From positions 62,354 to 126,353 of the forward strand of contig NZ_JACSRA010000003.1 of the NCBI RefSeq assembly GCF_014836335.1: 64,000 nt of DNA, read 5' to 3'. The stretch comes from Clostridium cibarium (GTDB taxonomy: Bacteria; Bacillota; Clostridia; Clostridiales; Clostridiaceae). This document shows positions 1-9,002 of this stretch, one piece after another. The position numbers and the translations under genes are program-made. Below the pieces are notes generated by a model. It saw only the letters and a program-made list of their open reading frames with translations. It ran no database searches and had not been told where the DNA came from. Each line of letters starts with the position of its first letter. The first letter of the stretch is position 1.

Positions 1-1092
1 AGTCTACATGTTGGACATTTTATTGCTATGATGTTTATGGCTCATATGCAAAGAGCTGGACATAGACCTATTGCTTTACTAGGTGGGGGAACAGCTATGG
101 TTGGAGACCCAAGTGGTAAAACTGATATGAGAAAGATGCTTACAAAAGAACAAATACAACATAATGTTGATTCAATAAAAAAACAAATGGAAAGATTCAT
201 AGATTTTTCAGATGATAAGGCTCTATTAGTGAATAATGCTGATTGGTTATTAGGTCTTAACTATGTTGATTTTCTAAGAGATGTAGGGACACACTTTTCA
301 GTTAATAGAATGTTAAGCGCTGAGTGTTTTAAGCAAAGATTGGAAAGAGGATTATCATTCTTAGAATTTAATTACATGCTAATGCAAGGATATGATTTCT
401 ATGTGCTAAATCAAAAGTATGGATGTAAGATGGAACTTGGTGGAGATGATCAATGGTCCAATATGATAGCTGGTGTAGAATTAGTTAGAAGAAAGGCTCA
501 GGGAGAAGCATTTGCTATGACATGCACACTTTTAACTAATAGCCAAGGTCAAAAAATGGGTAAAACTGTAGGGGGAGCTTTATGGTTAAACCCAGAAAAG
601 ACGTCTCCATTTGATTTTTATCAATATTGGAGAAATGTTGATGATGCAGATGTAGAAAAATGTTTAGCATTGTTAACTTTCTTACCTATGGATGAAGTTA
701 GAAGATTAGGAGCTTTAAAGGATGCTGAGATTAATAAAGCTAAGATGATTTTAGCTTATGAAGTAACAAAGCTTGTACATGGTGAAGAAGAAGCTAAGAA
801 GGCAGAAGAAGCTTCAAAAGCTCTATTCTCAGGGGGAGCAGACATGAGTAATGTTCCTACTGTTACAATTTCTAGAGATAAATTAGGTACGGAATTACTT
901 GAAGTTCTTGTAGAAAATAAGATTGTGCCATCAAAAGCTGAGGGCAAAAGACTAATTCAGCAAGGAGGCCTTTCCGTAAATGGGGAAAAGGTTACAGACT
1001 TTAAGAGAGTTATAAACGATGAAGATTTTAATGATGGATTTGCGTTAATTAAAAGAGGAAAGAAGAATTATAATAAGATAGAACTAGCTTAG
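1..1092 (+). CDS. tyrS: Tyrosyl-tRNA synthetase, 5' end missing
   Basis: Charges tRNA-Tyr with tyrosine in the cytoplasm. The frame is open from base 1, so the gene starts before the window. The first codons read SLHVGH, the class I 'HIGH' motif (HVGH at 7-18), which lies about 40 residues in for this family. The KMSKS-type loop is KMGKT at 553-567, followed by a stretch resembling the TyrS sequence [15 protein letters not shown]-terminal S4 RNA-binding domain covers roughly the last 65 residues (from [15 protein letters not shown]). A strong hairpin terminator follows directly. Family assignment is certain; the true start and any upstream T-box lie outside the window. Confidence 0.97.
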   Translation, partial: SLHVGHFIAMMFMAHMQRAGHRPIALLGGGTAMVGDPSGKTDMRKMLTKEQIQHNVDSIKKQMERFIDFSDDKALLVNNADWLLGLNYVDFLRDVGTHFSVNRMLSAECFKQRLERGLSFLEFNYMLMQGYDFYVLNQKYGCKMELGGDDQWSNMIAGVELVRRKAQGEAFAMTCTLLTNSQGQKMGKTVGGALWLNPEKTSPFDFYQYWRNVDDADVEKCLALLTFLPMDEVRRLGALKDAEINKAKMILAYEVTKLVHGEEEAKKAEEASKALFSGGADMSNVPTVTISRDKLGTELLEVLVENKIVPSKAEGKRLIQQGGLSVNGEKVTDFKRVINDEDFNDGFALIKRGKKNYNKIELA

Positions 1093-1100
1093 TTTATAGT

Positions 1101-1137
1101 GAAAAAGTGCTTAGATTAATTTCTAAGCTTTTTTCAT
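1101..1137 (+). terminator. Rho-independent terminator after tyrS
   Basis: GAAAAAGTGCTTAGA pairs with TCTAAGCTTTTTC (one bulged base) around a TTAATT loop. The 3' arm itself carries the T-rich run. Confidence 0.8.
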
Positions 1138-1258
1138 ATAACGCTAAAACAAACTAATTTCTTATAAAATGGGAAAAATAAATATAAATAATCACTTAAT
1201 ATTTAAGGAATTATATACGATAACTATAGTAATAAATTGGATTAAGGGGTAGGTATAT

Positions 1259-3232
1259 ATGCCAGCAATTTGGAATGTAGGTACGTTAAATCAGGCTAAT
1301 GAAAAAAAGGTGTCAAGTAAGTTGACTTTTGAAGTAGGGGAATCATTTAAAGGTAGAATAGTTAGTGAAGGCGATGGAAATGAAGTTGTAGTAAAATTAA
1401 CTGATGGATGGCAGTTTTCAGCAGAGCTAACGGGTGAGAATATTTCTAAAGATGGAAGAATGGTTCAATTTGAAGTTGAAGGTTTTGAAGATGGAAAGCT
1501 AAAACTAAAAATAGTAGAAGGGCAACAAGGAAAAGAAAAAACTTCATCCGGTGATATTGTAGATGATTTTTTAAATAAAGAAGGTATATCTAAGAGTGAT
1601 TCTGATATATTGAAAGCAATGGTTAAACATAATATTCCGCTTACTAAGGAAAATATATCATTTGTTAAAAGTGTACTTACATTTAGTGGAAAGATAAGTA
1701 ACAATTCAAATGAGATAGAACAATTCATAAATAAATTTATATCAGGGAGAGGAATAGATTTAGAAAGTGTAGAAGGGCAAAATATCAAATCTACTTTAAA
1801 TAATTTTTTCGATAGCTTTAAAACAATGGGAGAAAAAGACATTTTACTTTTCTTAGAGAATGATATTGAATTTACGAAAGAGAACATAGATAGCTATAAT
1901 AAGCTTTTTAAAGAAGATGGGAATATGAAAGAATTTTTTGAGAAGATTTCAAAAGAACTTGAAAAAATGGATCTACCTAAAGGTAATTTAGATGATATAA
2001 ATTTAGAAGAGAATATAAATTCTAAGTCAATTGAGTCAGAAAATGAACAAAGTGTTTTATCAAAAAATATTGCATCGAAGATATATGACGCAAATGTTCC
2101 AACTAAAGAAAAGTTAAGTATTCTTTCATTGATTAAGTCAATAAGTGGTAATGAAATGGAACTTGTAAAGGATTCGTTTAAAGACATAATAAAAGAAACA
2201 AAAAATAACTTTAATAGTAGTGAAGTTAAAGGTATGCTTGTAAAATTAGAATCTATGACAGATGAAGATATAATGAATAGCATTAAAAAGACTATAGCAA
2301 ATGAGGGGATTACAAAGGATTCAATTGATAAAGTTGTATCAAATATATTAGGTAAAGAAGTTCATCTATCAGAGAGCAGTTCTGAAAAATTAATGGATAT
2401 TATTAATCTTAAATTAAGTGAAGAAAAGCCTTCAACTAAGGAAAATGGCGGAGCTAACACTAGCAATAATAATATTATTAATAATGGAAAAACTACTGAA
2501 GAAGGTAATTCTGTAAAACAAGGAGCGACTTCAACTAAAATTAATGAAGCTTTTTCTACGACCGCAAAAGTTAGCAAAGAAGATATAATACAGAACAAGG
2601 GAATTCAGAATTCCAATATAGCAGATAAAAAGGCTGTAATTAATGAAGCCATAAAGAATAATAGTATCCAGACAAATTCATCTTCAACAGAGATAGTTAA
2701 AAGTGAATTAAATCAAAAGATTGAGAATATGAAGGAGATAATAAAGGATATTATGATACATACTCAACTTAAAGGTGAGGGTATGGAGAAGGTGATGGAT
2801 TTTATTAAGAGTAATATAAATGATTTTAAAATGTTAAATTCTATAAGCAATGAGTATTATTATTTGGATGTACCTGTAAATAAGTCAGGAAAAGAGTATC
2901 CTTGTAAGCTTATAATAAAGGATAATAGAAAAGATAATAAGAAAATTGATAAAACTAATGTTAAGGTAGTGGTGGCTGTTAAAACATTAAATATAGGAAC
3001 GGTAGACGGATATTTAACAGTGCATGATAAAAATCTTACAGTAGATTTAAAATGTGAAGAACAATTTGTTAAACCAATAGAATTGAGTAAGGATAAGCTA
3101 GTTAAAATGTTACAGGAAATTGGTTTCTTTGTTAATATTACAGTAAGCAAAAAGATTGAGGAAGTTAATTTGACTAGTTGTAGGGATTTCTTTGATAAAT
3201 CTAATCAAAATGCAATTGATATAAAGGTTTAA
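1259..3232 (+). CDS. FliK/YlqG-like hook-length-control-type protein
   Basis: A 657-residue acidic, Ser/Asn/Lys-rich protein with no signal peptide or membrane segment. The long middle is low complexity (Asn-rich around residues 395-415). The last ~110 residues form a compact predicted beta-rich domain of the kind seen at the C-terminus of flagellar hook-length control proteins. The main support is context: the next gene encodes a stand-alone FlhB C-terminal-like domain, matching the ylqG-ylqH pair of Bacillus subtilis. The start is ATG 1259 with AAGGGG at 1244-1249. No flagellar genes lie nearby, so a flagellar role is not shown. It could be an unrelated disordered protein. Confidence 0.5.
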   Translation: MPAIWNVGTLNQANEKKVSSKLTFEVGESFKGRIVSEGDGNEVVVKLTDGWQFSAELTGENISKDGRMVQFEVEGFEDGKLKLKIVEGQQGKEKTSSGDIVDDFLNKEGISKSDSDILKAMVKHNIPLTKENISFVKSVLTFSGKISNNSNEIEQFINKFISGRGIDLESVEGQNIKSTLNNFFDSFKTMGEKDILLFLENDIEFTKENIDSYNKLFKEDGNMKEFFEKISKELEKMDLPKGNLDDINLEENINSKSIESENEQSVLSKNIASKIYDANVPTKEKLSILSLIKSISGNEMELVKDSFKDIIKETKNNFNSSEVKGMLVKLESMTDEDIMNSIKKTIANEGITKDSIDKVVSNILGKEVHLSESSSEKLMDIINLKLSEEKPSTKENGGANTSNNNIINNGKTTEEGNSVKQGATSTKINEAFSTTAKVSKEDIIQNKGIQNSNIADKKAVINEAIKNNSIQTNSSSTEIVKSELNQKIENMKEIIKDIMIHTQLKGEGMEKVMDFIKSNINDFKMLNSISNEYYYLDVPVNKSGKEYPCKLIIKDNRKDNKKIDKTNVKVVVAVKTLNIGTVDGYLTVHDKNLTVDLKCEEQFVKPIELSKDKLVKMLQEIGFFVNITVSKKIEEVNLTSCRDFFDKSNQNAIDIKV

Positions 3233-3305
3233 TGAAGAATGTGTTGACCTAATATCATTTAAGATATAAGATAAGTAGAGAAATAAAAGTAGGAGGGGTG
3301 ATAAT

Positions 3306-3569
3306 GTGAAGCAAAGAAGAAAGGCTGCGGCTTTAAGTTATGAACAGAATTTTGAGGCTCCAGTAGTTACAGCAGCAGGTATGGGTTTAATAGCAGAGAA
3401 AATTATTGAAAAGGCTGAAGAAAATGATGTTCCAGTTGTATATAATAAAGAGTTAACAGATCTATTATGTAATGTAGATGTTGGAGATTCCATACCACCA
3501 GAATTATATGAAGCTGTTGCTCATGTTATTGCCTATGTTACAGATTTAGATAAAATACTAGAAAGGTGA
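3306..3569 (+). CDS. FlhB C-terminal domain-like protein (YlqH type)
   Basis: An 87-residue protein matching the cytoplasmic C-terminal domain of FlhB/YscU export-switch proteins (AALSYEQNFEAPVVTAAG..GLIAEKIIEKAEENDVPVV). It lacks the membrane part and has no NPTH autocleavage motif. FlhB's own domain selects export substrates; the function of the stand-alone form is not established. The start is GTG 3306: the ATG two bases upstream (3304) runs straight into TGA, and AGGAGGGG at 3291-3298 is well placed for the GTG. It follows the FliK-like gene and overlaps or abuts the phosphoesterase gene, suggesting one operon. Confidence 0.85.
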   Translation: MKQRRKAAALSYEQNFEAPVVTAAGMGLIAEKIIEKAEENDVPVVYNKELTDLLCNVDVGDSIPPELYEAVAHVIAYVTDLDKILER

Positions 3570-3577
3570 TTAGCTTA

Positions 3578-4270
3578 ATGGCACTTTACGCTATATCAGA
3601 TTTACATCTGGCATTTAATGATGATAAACCAATGGATATTTTCGGTGAGAAATGGAATGAACATCATAAAAAAATAAAAGAAAATTGGATAACAAAAGTA
3701 AAAGATGAAGATACAGTTCTGATAGCTGGAGATATTTCATGGGCTATGAGAGCTGAAGATAGTTTGACGGATTTGGAATGGATAGATAATTTGCCAGGTA
3801 AGAAGATTATTTCTAAAGGTAATCATGACTATTGGTGGGGAAGCATAAGTAAGTTAAATTCTATGTTTGAAAAAACAAAATTCTTACAAAACAACTTTTT
3901 TGTGTATAGAGATTATGCTATATGTGGAACTAGAGGTTGGATATGTCCTGGTACAGATAGATTTACTGAAAAAGATAAAAAGATATATTTGAGAGAATTA
4001 ATTAGGCTAAAACTTTCTTTAGATGAAGCAAAGAAAGCTGGTTATAGTAAAATAATAGCTATGCTCCATTATCCACCAACGAATGAAAAATTTGAAGAAT
4101 CAGGATTTACTAGTGTTATGGAAGAGTATGTTGTGGAAAAGGTTATATATGGGCATCTTCATGGACCTTCATTAAATAGAGTTCTAAATGGTTACTTTAA
4201 TGAAGTGGAGTATATAATGACATCAGCAGATTTTATAGATTTTAATCCTAAGATGATTATAGATGATTAA
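3578..4270 (+). CDS. Metallophosphoesterase (calcineurin-like)
   Basis: A predicted cytoplasmic dinuclear-metal phosphohydrolase of 230 residues, full length for this group (COG1768-like). All family motifs are present in order: DLH near the N-terminus, GDIS, GNHDYWW, an LHYPP histidine and GHLHG. The substrate is unknown. An in-frame GTG at 3566 overlaps the preceding stop. ATG 3578 is preferred because AAGGTGA at 3563-3569 sits 8 bases before it and the conserved sequence starts at MALYAISDLHL. It is the last gene before a strong terminator. Confidence 0.9.
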   Translation: MALYAISDLHLAFNDDKPMDIFGEKWNEHHKKIKENWITKVKDEDTVLIAGDISWAMRAEDSLTDLEWIDNLPGKKIISKGNHDYWWGSISKLNSMFEKTKFLQNNFFVYRDYAICGTRGWICPGTDRFTEKDKKIYLRELIRLKLSLDEAKKAGYSKIIAMLHYPPTNEKFEESGFTSVMEEYVVEKVIYGHLHGPSLNRVLNGYFNEVEYIMTSADFIDFNPKMIIDD

Positions 4271-4273
4271 ATG

Positions 4274-4320
4274 AAAAGGCTGTTTTAGTAGAAAACAAAT
4301 CTAACTAAAACAGCCTTTTT
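4274..4320 (+). terminator. Terminator between convergent genes
   Basis: A long hairpin (AAAAGGCTGTTTTAGT pairing with ACTAAAACAGCCTTTTT) ends in a T run. The matching A run on the left makes it usable on both strands, serving the phosphoesterase gene and the convergent chemotaxis gene. Confidence 0.85.
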
Positions 4321-4353
4321 ATGAGATGAATTATCTAACAATAAAGATAGAAA

Positions 4354-5322
4354 TTAGTTCTCATCTGTTAATTTGTTAACTAATGAAGATAAGGTTTTAT
4401 TAAAATCATCGACATTAGTTGCTTGCATATCCATTGTAGCAGCGATCTCTTCAGCAAGAGCAGTGTGCTCTTGAGATATTGAATTTGCAGCTTCCACAGA
4501 AGTTAGAACTTCATCTTTTTGAGCTGCAGCCATAGCCAAGTTTTCGATACAATCATTTATTTCAGTTGTGGCCCCATCTATAGAAGTTTTAATACTATTA
4601 AAACTATCTTTAGTCTCTAATAAAGTAGATTGTTGGATATTTATAGCCTCATTACCAGCATTCATTGCATTAGATGCGTTTATTATGTCAGTTTTTATTT
4701 CATCTAATATTTTGGTAATACTTTGAACTGCTTGTTTTGAGTTTTCTGCTAACTTTCTAACTTCACCAGCAACTACTGAAAAGCCTTTACCAGCTTCTCC
4801 AGCTCTTGCAGCTTCAATAGCAGCATTTAATGATAATAAATTTGTTTGACTAGCTATTTGGCTTATTGAATCAGTAATACTATTAACAGATTCAAGTTTT
4901 GAGACTAGTTCGTTTACAGTTGAGCTAGAACTAGTAAATGCACTTTGAAGGTCATTCAAAGAGGAATCTAGTTTTTCAATTTTACTAATGCCTTCATTAG
5001 ACAAAGAATCAGTATCAAAAACTGCAATTTGAACGTTAGTTATATTGTAAGCTAACTTTTCCATACTACCACTAAAATCTCTAAGGAGACTAGTTGCACT
5101 ATCCATTTCTTGACTTTGCTTAACCGTTGCATTACTTAGTGTGCTTGCAGAATCAGAAATGTCATTGATTGAATGTGCGATATTATCGCTTGTAGTTTTT
5201 AATATATTGACTTCAGAAACAATATCTTGCGAAATTCCTGAAGGTTTTGTAATTACCTCTTTAGTATCATTATTTATGGTACTACTAGTATTAGTGGCTT
5301 CATTCTTAGTAAAAAGACCCAT
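4354..5322 (-). CDS. Soluble methyl-accepting chemotaxis protein
   Basis: A 322-residue chemoreceptor signalling protein. The conserved hairpin tip that binds CheA/CheW is clear ([19 protein letters not shown], then [17 protein letters not shown]). The flanking helices are long heptad-rich coiled coils. There is no membrane segment and only about 35 unconserved residues precede the coiled coil, so there is no recognisable ligand-binding domain. It is probably a cytoplasmic receptor, or one that joins arrays through another sensor. The start has GAGGGGGAG about 8 bases upstream. It is a single gene facing the phosphoesterase gene. Confidence 0.9.
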   Translation of the reverse strand: MGLFTKNEATNTSSTINNDTKEVITKPSGISQDIVSEVNILKTTSDNIAHSINDISDSASTLSNATVKQSQEMDSATSLLRDFSGSMEKLAYNITNVQIAVFDTDSLSNEGISKIEKLDSSLNDLQSAFTSSSSTVNELVSKLESVNSITDSISQIASQTNLLSLNAAIEAARAGEAGKGFSVVAGEVRKLAENSKQAVQSITKILDEIKTDIINASNAMNAGNEAINIQQSTLLETKDSFNSIKTSIDGATTEINDCIENLAMAAAQKDEVLTSVEAANSISQEHTALAEEIAATMDMQATNVDDFNKTLSSLVNKLTDEN

Positions 5323-5402
5323 AAAAATCTCCCCCTCTTTGTCTGGATGTATATATTATATCATAATAATATATTCGGATAAAAATAAAATTTCTGAATA
5401 TT

Positions 5403-6083
5403 CTATATCATATTGTTTTTAAGTGAATCCTTGCCATTTCTGGCTAAGTCCTTAAGTTTCTGAGAAGCGCCTACAGTAGAAAATACCTTAGAATACCATG
5501 TTAGAGCTTCCTTTTCGTTATTAGTCCTTCTATAAAGTTCCCCAATTAAATATGAGATAGAATCTCTTTGCATACCGTAAATTGGGAAATCCTCCATACT
5601 ATATGCATCTAAAAAGGCAGTTATAGATTGTTTTAAAAATGCCATTTCCTTCTCTACATCTTTTTTTAGTCTATACATCCATGCTAATTTTAGCAAAATC
5701 ATAGCTTTTGTACTATTAGGCTTCTCAATAATCATAGATGTTACAAGAGCTAATTTATATCTTTCTATTGCATTATCTACAGTTAAGCTTTCAGGATAAA
5801 CTCTTGGGGTCCATTTTTTAGTTATACCGTCAAGCACAAGTTCCTTTTGGAAGCTTTTTATCTTTGGGAAATCTGCTTTCATAGAGGAATATCCACAATG
5901 ATTGCACATCCAAACGTCGTAAAAATAAGGATTTACTACTGAATATCTTATGAAAAAGTCAGAGTCCTTGGATGTAATTCTCGGAGAATTAACCTTTACA
6001 ATTTTCACCTTGAATTTGTTTTCACATATTGGACAGACAATTTCTTTATCATATGTATGTTTTAGTACATCGTTATCAGTCAT
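5403..6083 (-). CDS. DUF2225 zinc-ribbon/TPR-like protein
   Basis: A 226-residue protein of the DUF2225 family, common in Firmicutes and of unknown function. The N-terminus has two cysteine pairs, CPIC and CNHCGY, likely binding zinc. Helical repeats resembling TPRs fill roughly residues 110-220 (alternating YKLALVTSMII, AMILLKLAWMYR and ALTWYSKVF helices). AAAGGT lies about 9 bases before the ATG. It is probably monocistronic, diverging from the alarmone synthetase gene. Confidence 0.8.
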   Translation of the reverse strand: MTDNDVLKHTYDKEIVCPICENKFKVKIVKVNSPRITSKDSDFFIRYSVVNPYFYDVWMCNHCGYSSMKADFPKIKSFQKELVLDGITKKWTPRVYPESLTVDNAIERYKLALVTSMIIEKPNSTKAMILLKLAWMYRLKKDVEKEMAFLKQSITAFLDAYSMEDFPIYGMQRDSISYLIGELYRRTNNEKEALTWYSKVFSTVGASQKLKDLARNGKDSLKNNMI

Positions 6084-6158
6084 TTCTATTACCTTTCAAT
6101 TTACATAATTTTTATAATGCAATTATAACATAATTTTTTTATTTATAAAAAAAAACTT

Positions 6159-6169
6159 TTTGATATAAT
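6159..6169 (+). promoter_or_regulatory. Extended -10 promoter for the alarmone synthetase gene
   Basis: TGATATAAT at 6161-6169 is an extended -10 element (TGnTATAAT) about 34 bases before the ATG. No good -35 box is seen in the A/T-rich stretch upstream. Confidence 0.45.
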
Positions 6170-6202
6170 ATAATGTAGAAGGAATAAATGAGGGTGGTTT
6201 TT

Positions 6203-6997
6203 ATGGCAAGTACGAATTGGAAGAGCTTTCTCATGCCTTATGAACAAGCGGTAGAAGAACTTAAGGTAAAGCTTAAAAGTATTAGAAAAGAATATAGAAG
6301 AAATAATGAGTACTCACCTGTTGAATTTGTGACAGGAAGAGTAAAAGAAGTATCTAGTATATTAGAGAAGGCCAATAAATTTGAAATACCAATAAGTAGA
6401 GTTGGATATGAATTAGAGGATATTGCAGGTATAAGAATTATGTGCCAATTCGTAGATGATATAGATACTGTCGTAGGAATATTAAGAGGCAGAAAAGATA
6501 TGCAAATACTCTACGAAAAAGACTATGTAAGAAGTGTAAAACAAAGTGGTTATAGAAGTTATCATATGATAATAAAATACCCAGTAAATATGGCAAGTGG
6601 ACCAGTTGAGATTTTAGCAGAATTCCAAATTAGAACATTAGCTATGAATTTTTGGGCTACTATTGAGCATTCATTAAATTACAAGTATAAACAGCAGATT
6701 CCTTTTGAATTAAAAGAAAAGTTAAAGAGTGCAGCAGATGCAGCATTTAAACTAGATGAAGAGATGTTGGAAATAAAAGATGAAATAAAGGATGCTCAAA
6801 AGTTATTTGAGGTAAAATCAGATATAATTTCTACTATAATGAGTCAAATATTAACCCTTAAGTCATTGGGAAGAGTCGGAGAAGCAAACAGACATGAAAG
6901 ATCTTTGAATAAGTTAATTGAAGAAGGAGAAGTATGGCAACTTAATAATTTATTATTTGCTATAAATAAGGATATAGATAAATTTGGGGAGAATTAG
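6203..6997 (+). CDS. relQ: Small alarmone synthetase (RelQ/YjbM type)
   Basis: Makes (p)ppGpp by transferring pyrophosphate from ATP to GDP or GTP. At 264 residues it has the synthetase domain only, without the HD hydrolase or TGS domains of long Rel proteins. Typical RelA/SpoT motifs are visible: LEDIAGIRIMCQFVDD, KQSGYRSYHMI, and AEFQIRTLAMNFWATIEH with the catalytic region, followed by the C-terminal helices of the tetrameric RelQ type. An in-frame ATG at 6188 exists. ATG 6203 is preferred because GAGGGTGG lies just before it and homologues start near MASTNWKSFL. Confidence 0.9.
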   Translation: MASTNWKSFLMPYEQAVEELKVKLKSIRKEYRRNNEYSPVEFVTGRVKEVSSILEKANKFEIPISRVGYELEDIAGIRIMCQFVDDIDTVVGILRGRKDMQILYEKDYVRSVKQSGYRSYHMIIKYPVNMASGPVEILAEFQIRTLAMNFWATIEHSLNYKYKQQIPFELKEKLKSAADAAFKLDEEMLEIKDEIKDAQKLFEVKSDIISTIMSQILTLKSLGRVGEANRHERSLNKLIEEGEVWQLNNLLFAINKDIDKFGEN

Positions 6998-7008
6998 TGG
7001 AATTTTAA

Positions 7009-7049
7009 AAGAAAGAACTCGTAGAAATATTTTTACGGGTTTTCTTTTT
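7009..7049 (+). terminator. Terminator after the alarmone synthetase gene
   Basis: AAAAGAAAGAACTCGTA pairs imperfectly with TACGGGTTTTCTTTT, ending in a T run. Confidence 0.7.
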
Positions 7050-7117
7050 AATTATTAAGTAATAATAGTTATTATATGATACAATGTAAATGTAATAATA
7101 TATATGGGAGAAAAATT

Positions 7118-7897
7118 ATGGATGATAGAATTTTATTAAAACAAGTTAAAGAGAATCCTATGGTAATTGAGAATATTAAAAATCCAAGTTTTGAAGTTAT
7201 ATTGGCAGCTATTAGGAAAAACGGAATAGCAATTAAGTTTGTAAAGAATCCATCTTTTGAATTGAAGAGAGAGGCAATAAAGAGTAATCCTTTAGCAATT
7301 CAATACATTGAAGATGTGGAAGATGATTTAGGAAAATTAGCTGTAAATTTGCTTTGGAATTCATTAAAGTTTATAAAAAATCCATCCTATGAAGTTCAAA
7401 AAGAAGCAATTAATACTAGAGGATGGGCAATACAATATATTGAAAATCCCAATGAGGAGTTATGTTTATTAGCTGTAATTAGAGATTATGATGCTATAAA
7501 ATATATAGAAAATCCTTCGGAAAAAGTGCAAATTAAGGCTATAGAAAATTCATGGCAAGCTATAAAATATATAAAAGAACCTTCATTAATCGTAAAAAGA
7601 AAAGCGATTGTAGAAGATGAAGAAGCTATACATTTTATTCGTAGCTATGATATAGATCAGCTAAAGATTTTTATTGGAGATAACATAAAGATAGTTAAAT
7701 ATTTGTATGAATCTATAGAGCCAGAGCTAGTAGTAGAAGTATTAGTGAACAAATTAGAGAATGATGAGTTTACAAAAGAATATATGAAGGACTTTTTGGA
7801 ATTGGAAATTTTAGAAATGGATAAGATTAGTTTAGTGTTAGAATATGGAACTAAAAGAGAAAGAAAGTTATTAGTTGATTATAAACTTTCCAAGTAG
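7118..7897 (+). CDS. DUF4116-like helical repeat protein
   Basis: A 259-residue protein built from about seven repeats of 22-24 residues. Each has the pattern NPS.EV...AI....AI.YI (for example IKNPSFEVILAAIRKNGIAI, then FVKNPSFELKREAIKSNPLAI). This resembles the DUF4116 repeat, a solenoid-like module of unknown function usually linked to protein binding. It has no signal peptide or membrane segment. An upstream in-frame ATG (7076) has no ribosome site; ATG 7118 has GGGAG 7 bases before it. It is first in a tight operon with a MoxR ATPase and a VWA protein, so it may be an adaptor or client-binding subunit (inference). Confidence 0.7.
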   Translation: MDDRILLKQVKENPMVIENIKNPSFEVILAAIRKNGIAIKFVKNPSFELKREAIKSNPLAIQYIEDVEDDLGKLAVNLLWNSLKFIKNPSYEVQKEAINTRGWAIQYIENPNEELCLLAVIRDYDAIKYIENPSEKVQIKAIENSWQAIKYIKEPSLIVKRKAIVEDEEAIHFIRSYDIDQLKIFIGDNIKIVKYLYESIEPELVVEVLVNKLENDEFTKEYMKDFLELEILEMDKISLVLEYGTKRERKLLVDYKLSK

Positions 7898-7910
7898 AAG
7901 AGGTGATGAA

Positions 7911-8993
7911 ATGAAATATTCAGAAGTTTTAGGGACTATAAACTTGATAATTGAAACAGATGAGGTTCCACTAATAGTTGGAGAAAGTGGGATAGGAAAG
8001 ACTGCTTTGGTTCATGAACTAGCAAGAGAAAATAAATATCATTTAGTTATAATAGATGCTAATCTTCTTAAAGAAGGAGAAATTGGTGGACTTCCAACAG
8101 TAAATAATGGGGAAACGGTATATGCAACTCATTATAAGTTAGTTGAAATAAAGCGAGCTCTAGAAGAAGGCAAAAGAGTTTTATTATTTGTAGACGAATT
8201 AAACAGATGTGAACATGCAGTGCAACAAGAACTTATGAACCTTATATTAAATAGAGAGATAAATGGATACAGTTTGGGGGGAAATGTAAGTATAATAGCA
8301 GCCATGAATCCATCAAGTAAATATGATAATTTTAGAGATAGTGAGTATCAAGTTGTGGATATGGATCTAGCTCAAGAAGATAGATTTGTTTGGATAGAGA
8401 TGGATTCGGATATAAAGGAATGGATAAAGTGGGGAATGGGGAAAGGTGAGATTCATGCAGATATAATTGAATTTTTATCTGCTTTTCCTGAGTATTTTCA
8501 TACTCCAGATTCAAGAGAGAACTTAAAGGCAACACCAAGAAGTTGGGAAAGGGTATCGAAGGCCTATAAAATATATAAAGCACCTGGAAGTAAATATTCA
8601 TTAAATATATTTTTAAATGTGGTTAGAGGTAATGTAGGGGAAAGTATATGTATAGATTTTGCAAATTACATATCAAATATAAAAAAACAACTAATATCTC
8701 CTGAAAAGTTATTTAATTATGAAGTTTTACCTGTTGAAATAAAAGAGGAAGTAGAAGGTGAATCTCATTCAAGGTTATACATTTTGATGAAAAATTCATT
8801 AAGTTATGTAGAAAGGAAGGACAATGAAAGTAATATTATTAGGCTGTCAGAAATTTTAAAGCTTTATCCAAGAGATTTAAGGCTTGGAATTATGAAAGAA
8901 ATCAGAAAAGATTATAGAAAGGATTTATATGAAAAGTTATTAGATTGTGATGAATTTCTAGAGAGCTTCTTTGAAATCTATACTAGAGTGTAG
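7911..8993 (+). CDS. MoxR-family AAA+ ATPase
   Basis: A 361-residue cytoplasmic AAA+ ATPase. Walker A is GESGIGKTAL near residue 35, Walker B is LLFVDELNRCE, and the sensor-1 region is IIAAMNPSS. MoxR proteins act as chaperone-like ATPases that remodel or metallate partner proteins and are usually encoded beside a VWA-domain partner, as here. ATG 7911 has AGGTGA directly upstream; the longer frame from 7875 would overlap the repeat-protein gene and has no ribosome site. The C-terminal ~120 residues are a less conserved helical region. Confidence 0.88.
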   Translation: MKYSEVLGTINLIIETDEVPLIVGESGIGKTALVHELARENKYHLVIIDANLLKEGEIGGLPTVNNGETVYATHYKLVEIKRALEEGKRVLLFVDELNRCEHAVQQELMNLILNREINGYSLGGNVSIIAAMNPSSKYDNFRDSEYQVVDMDLAQEDRFVWIEMDSDIKEWIKWGMGKGEIHADIIEFLSAFPEYFHTPDSRENLKATPRSWERVSKAYKIYKAPGSKYSLNIFLNVVRGNVGESICIDFANYISNIKKQLISPEKLFNYEVLPVEIKEEVEGESHSRLYILMKNSLSYVERKDNESNIIRLSEILKLYPRDLRLGIMKEIRKDYRKDLYEKLLDCDEFLESFFEIYTRV

Positions 8994-9002
8994 GTGAAAA
9001 AT

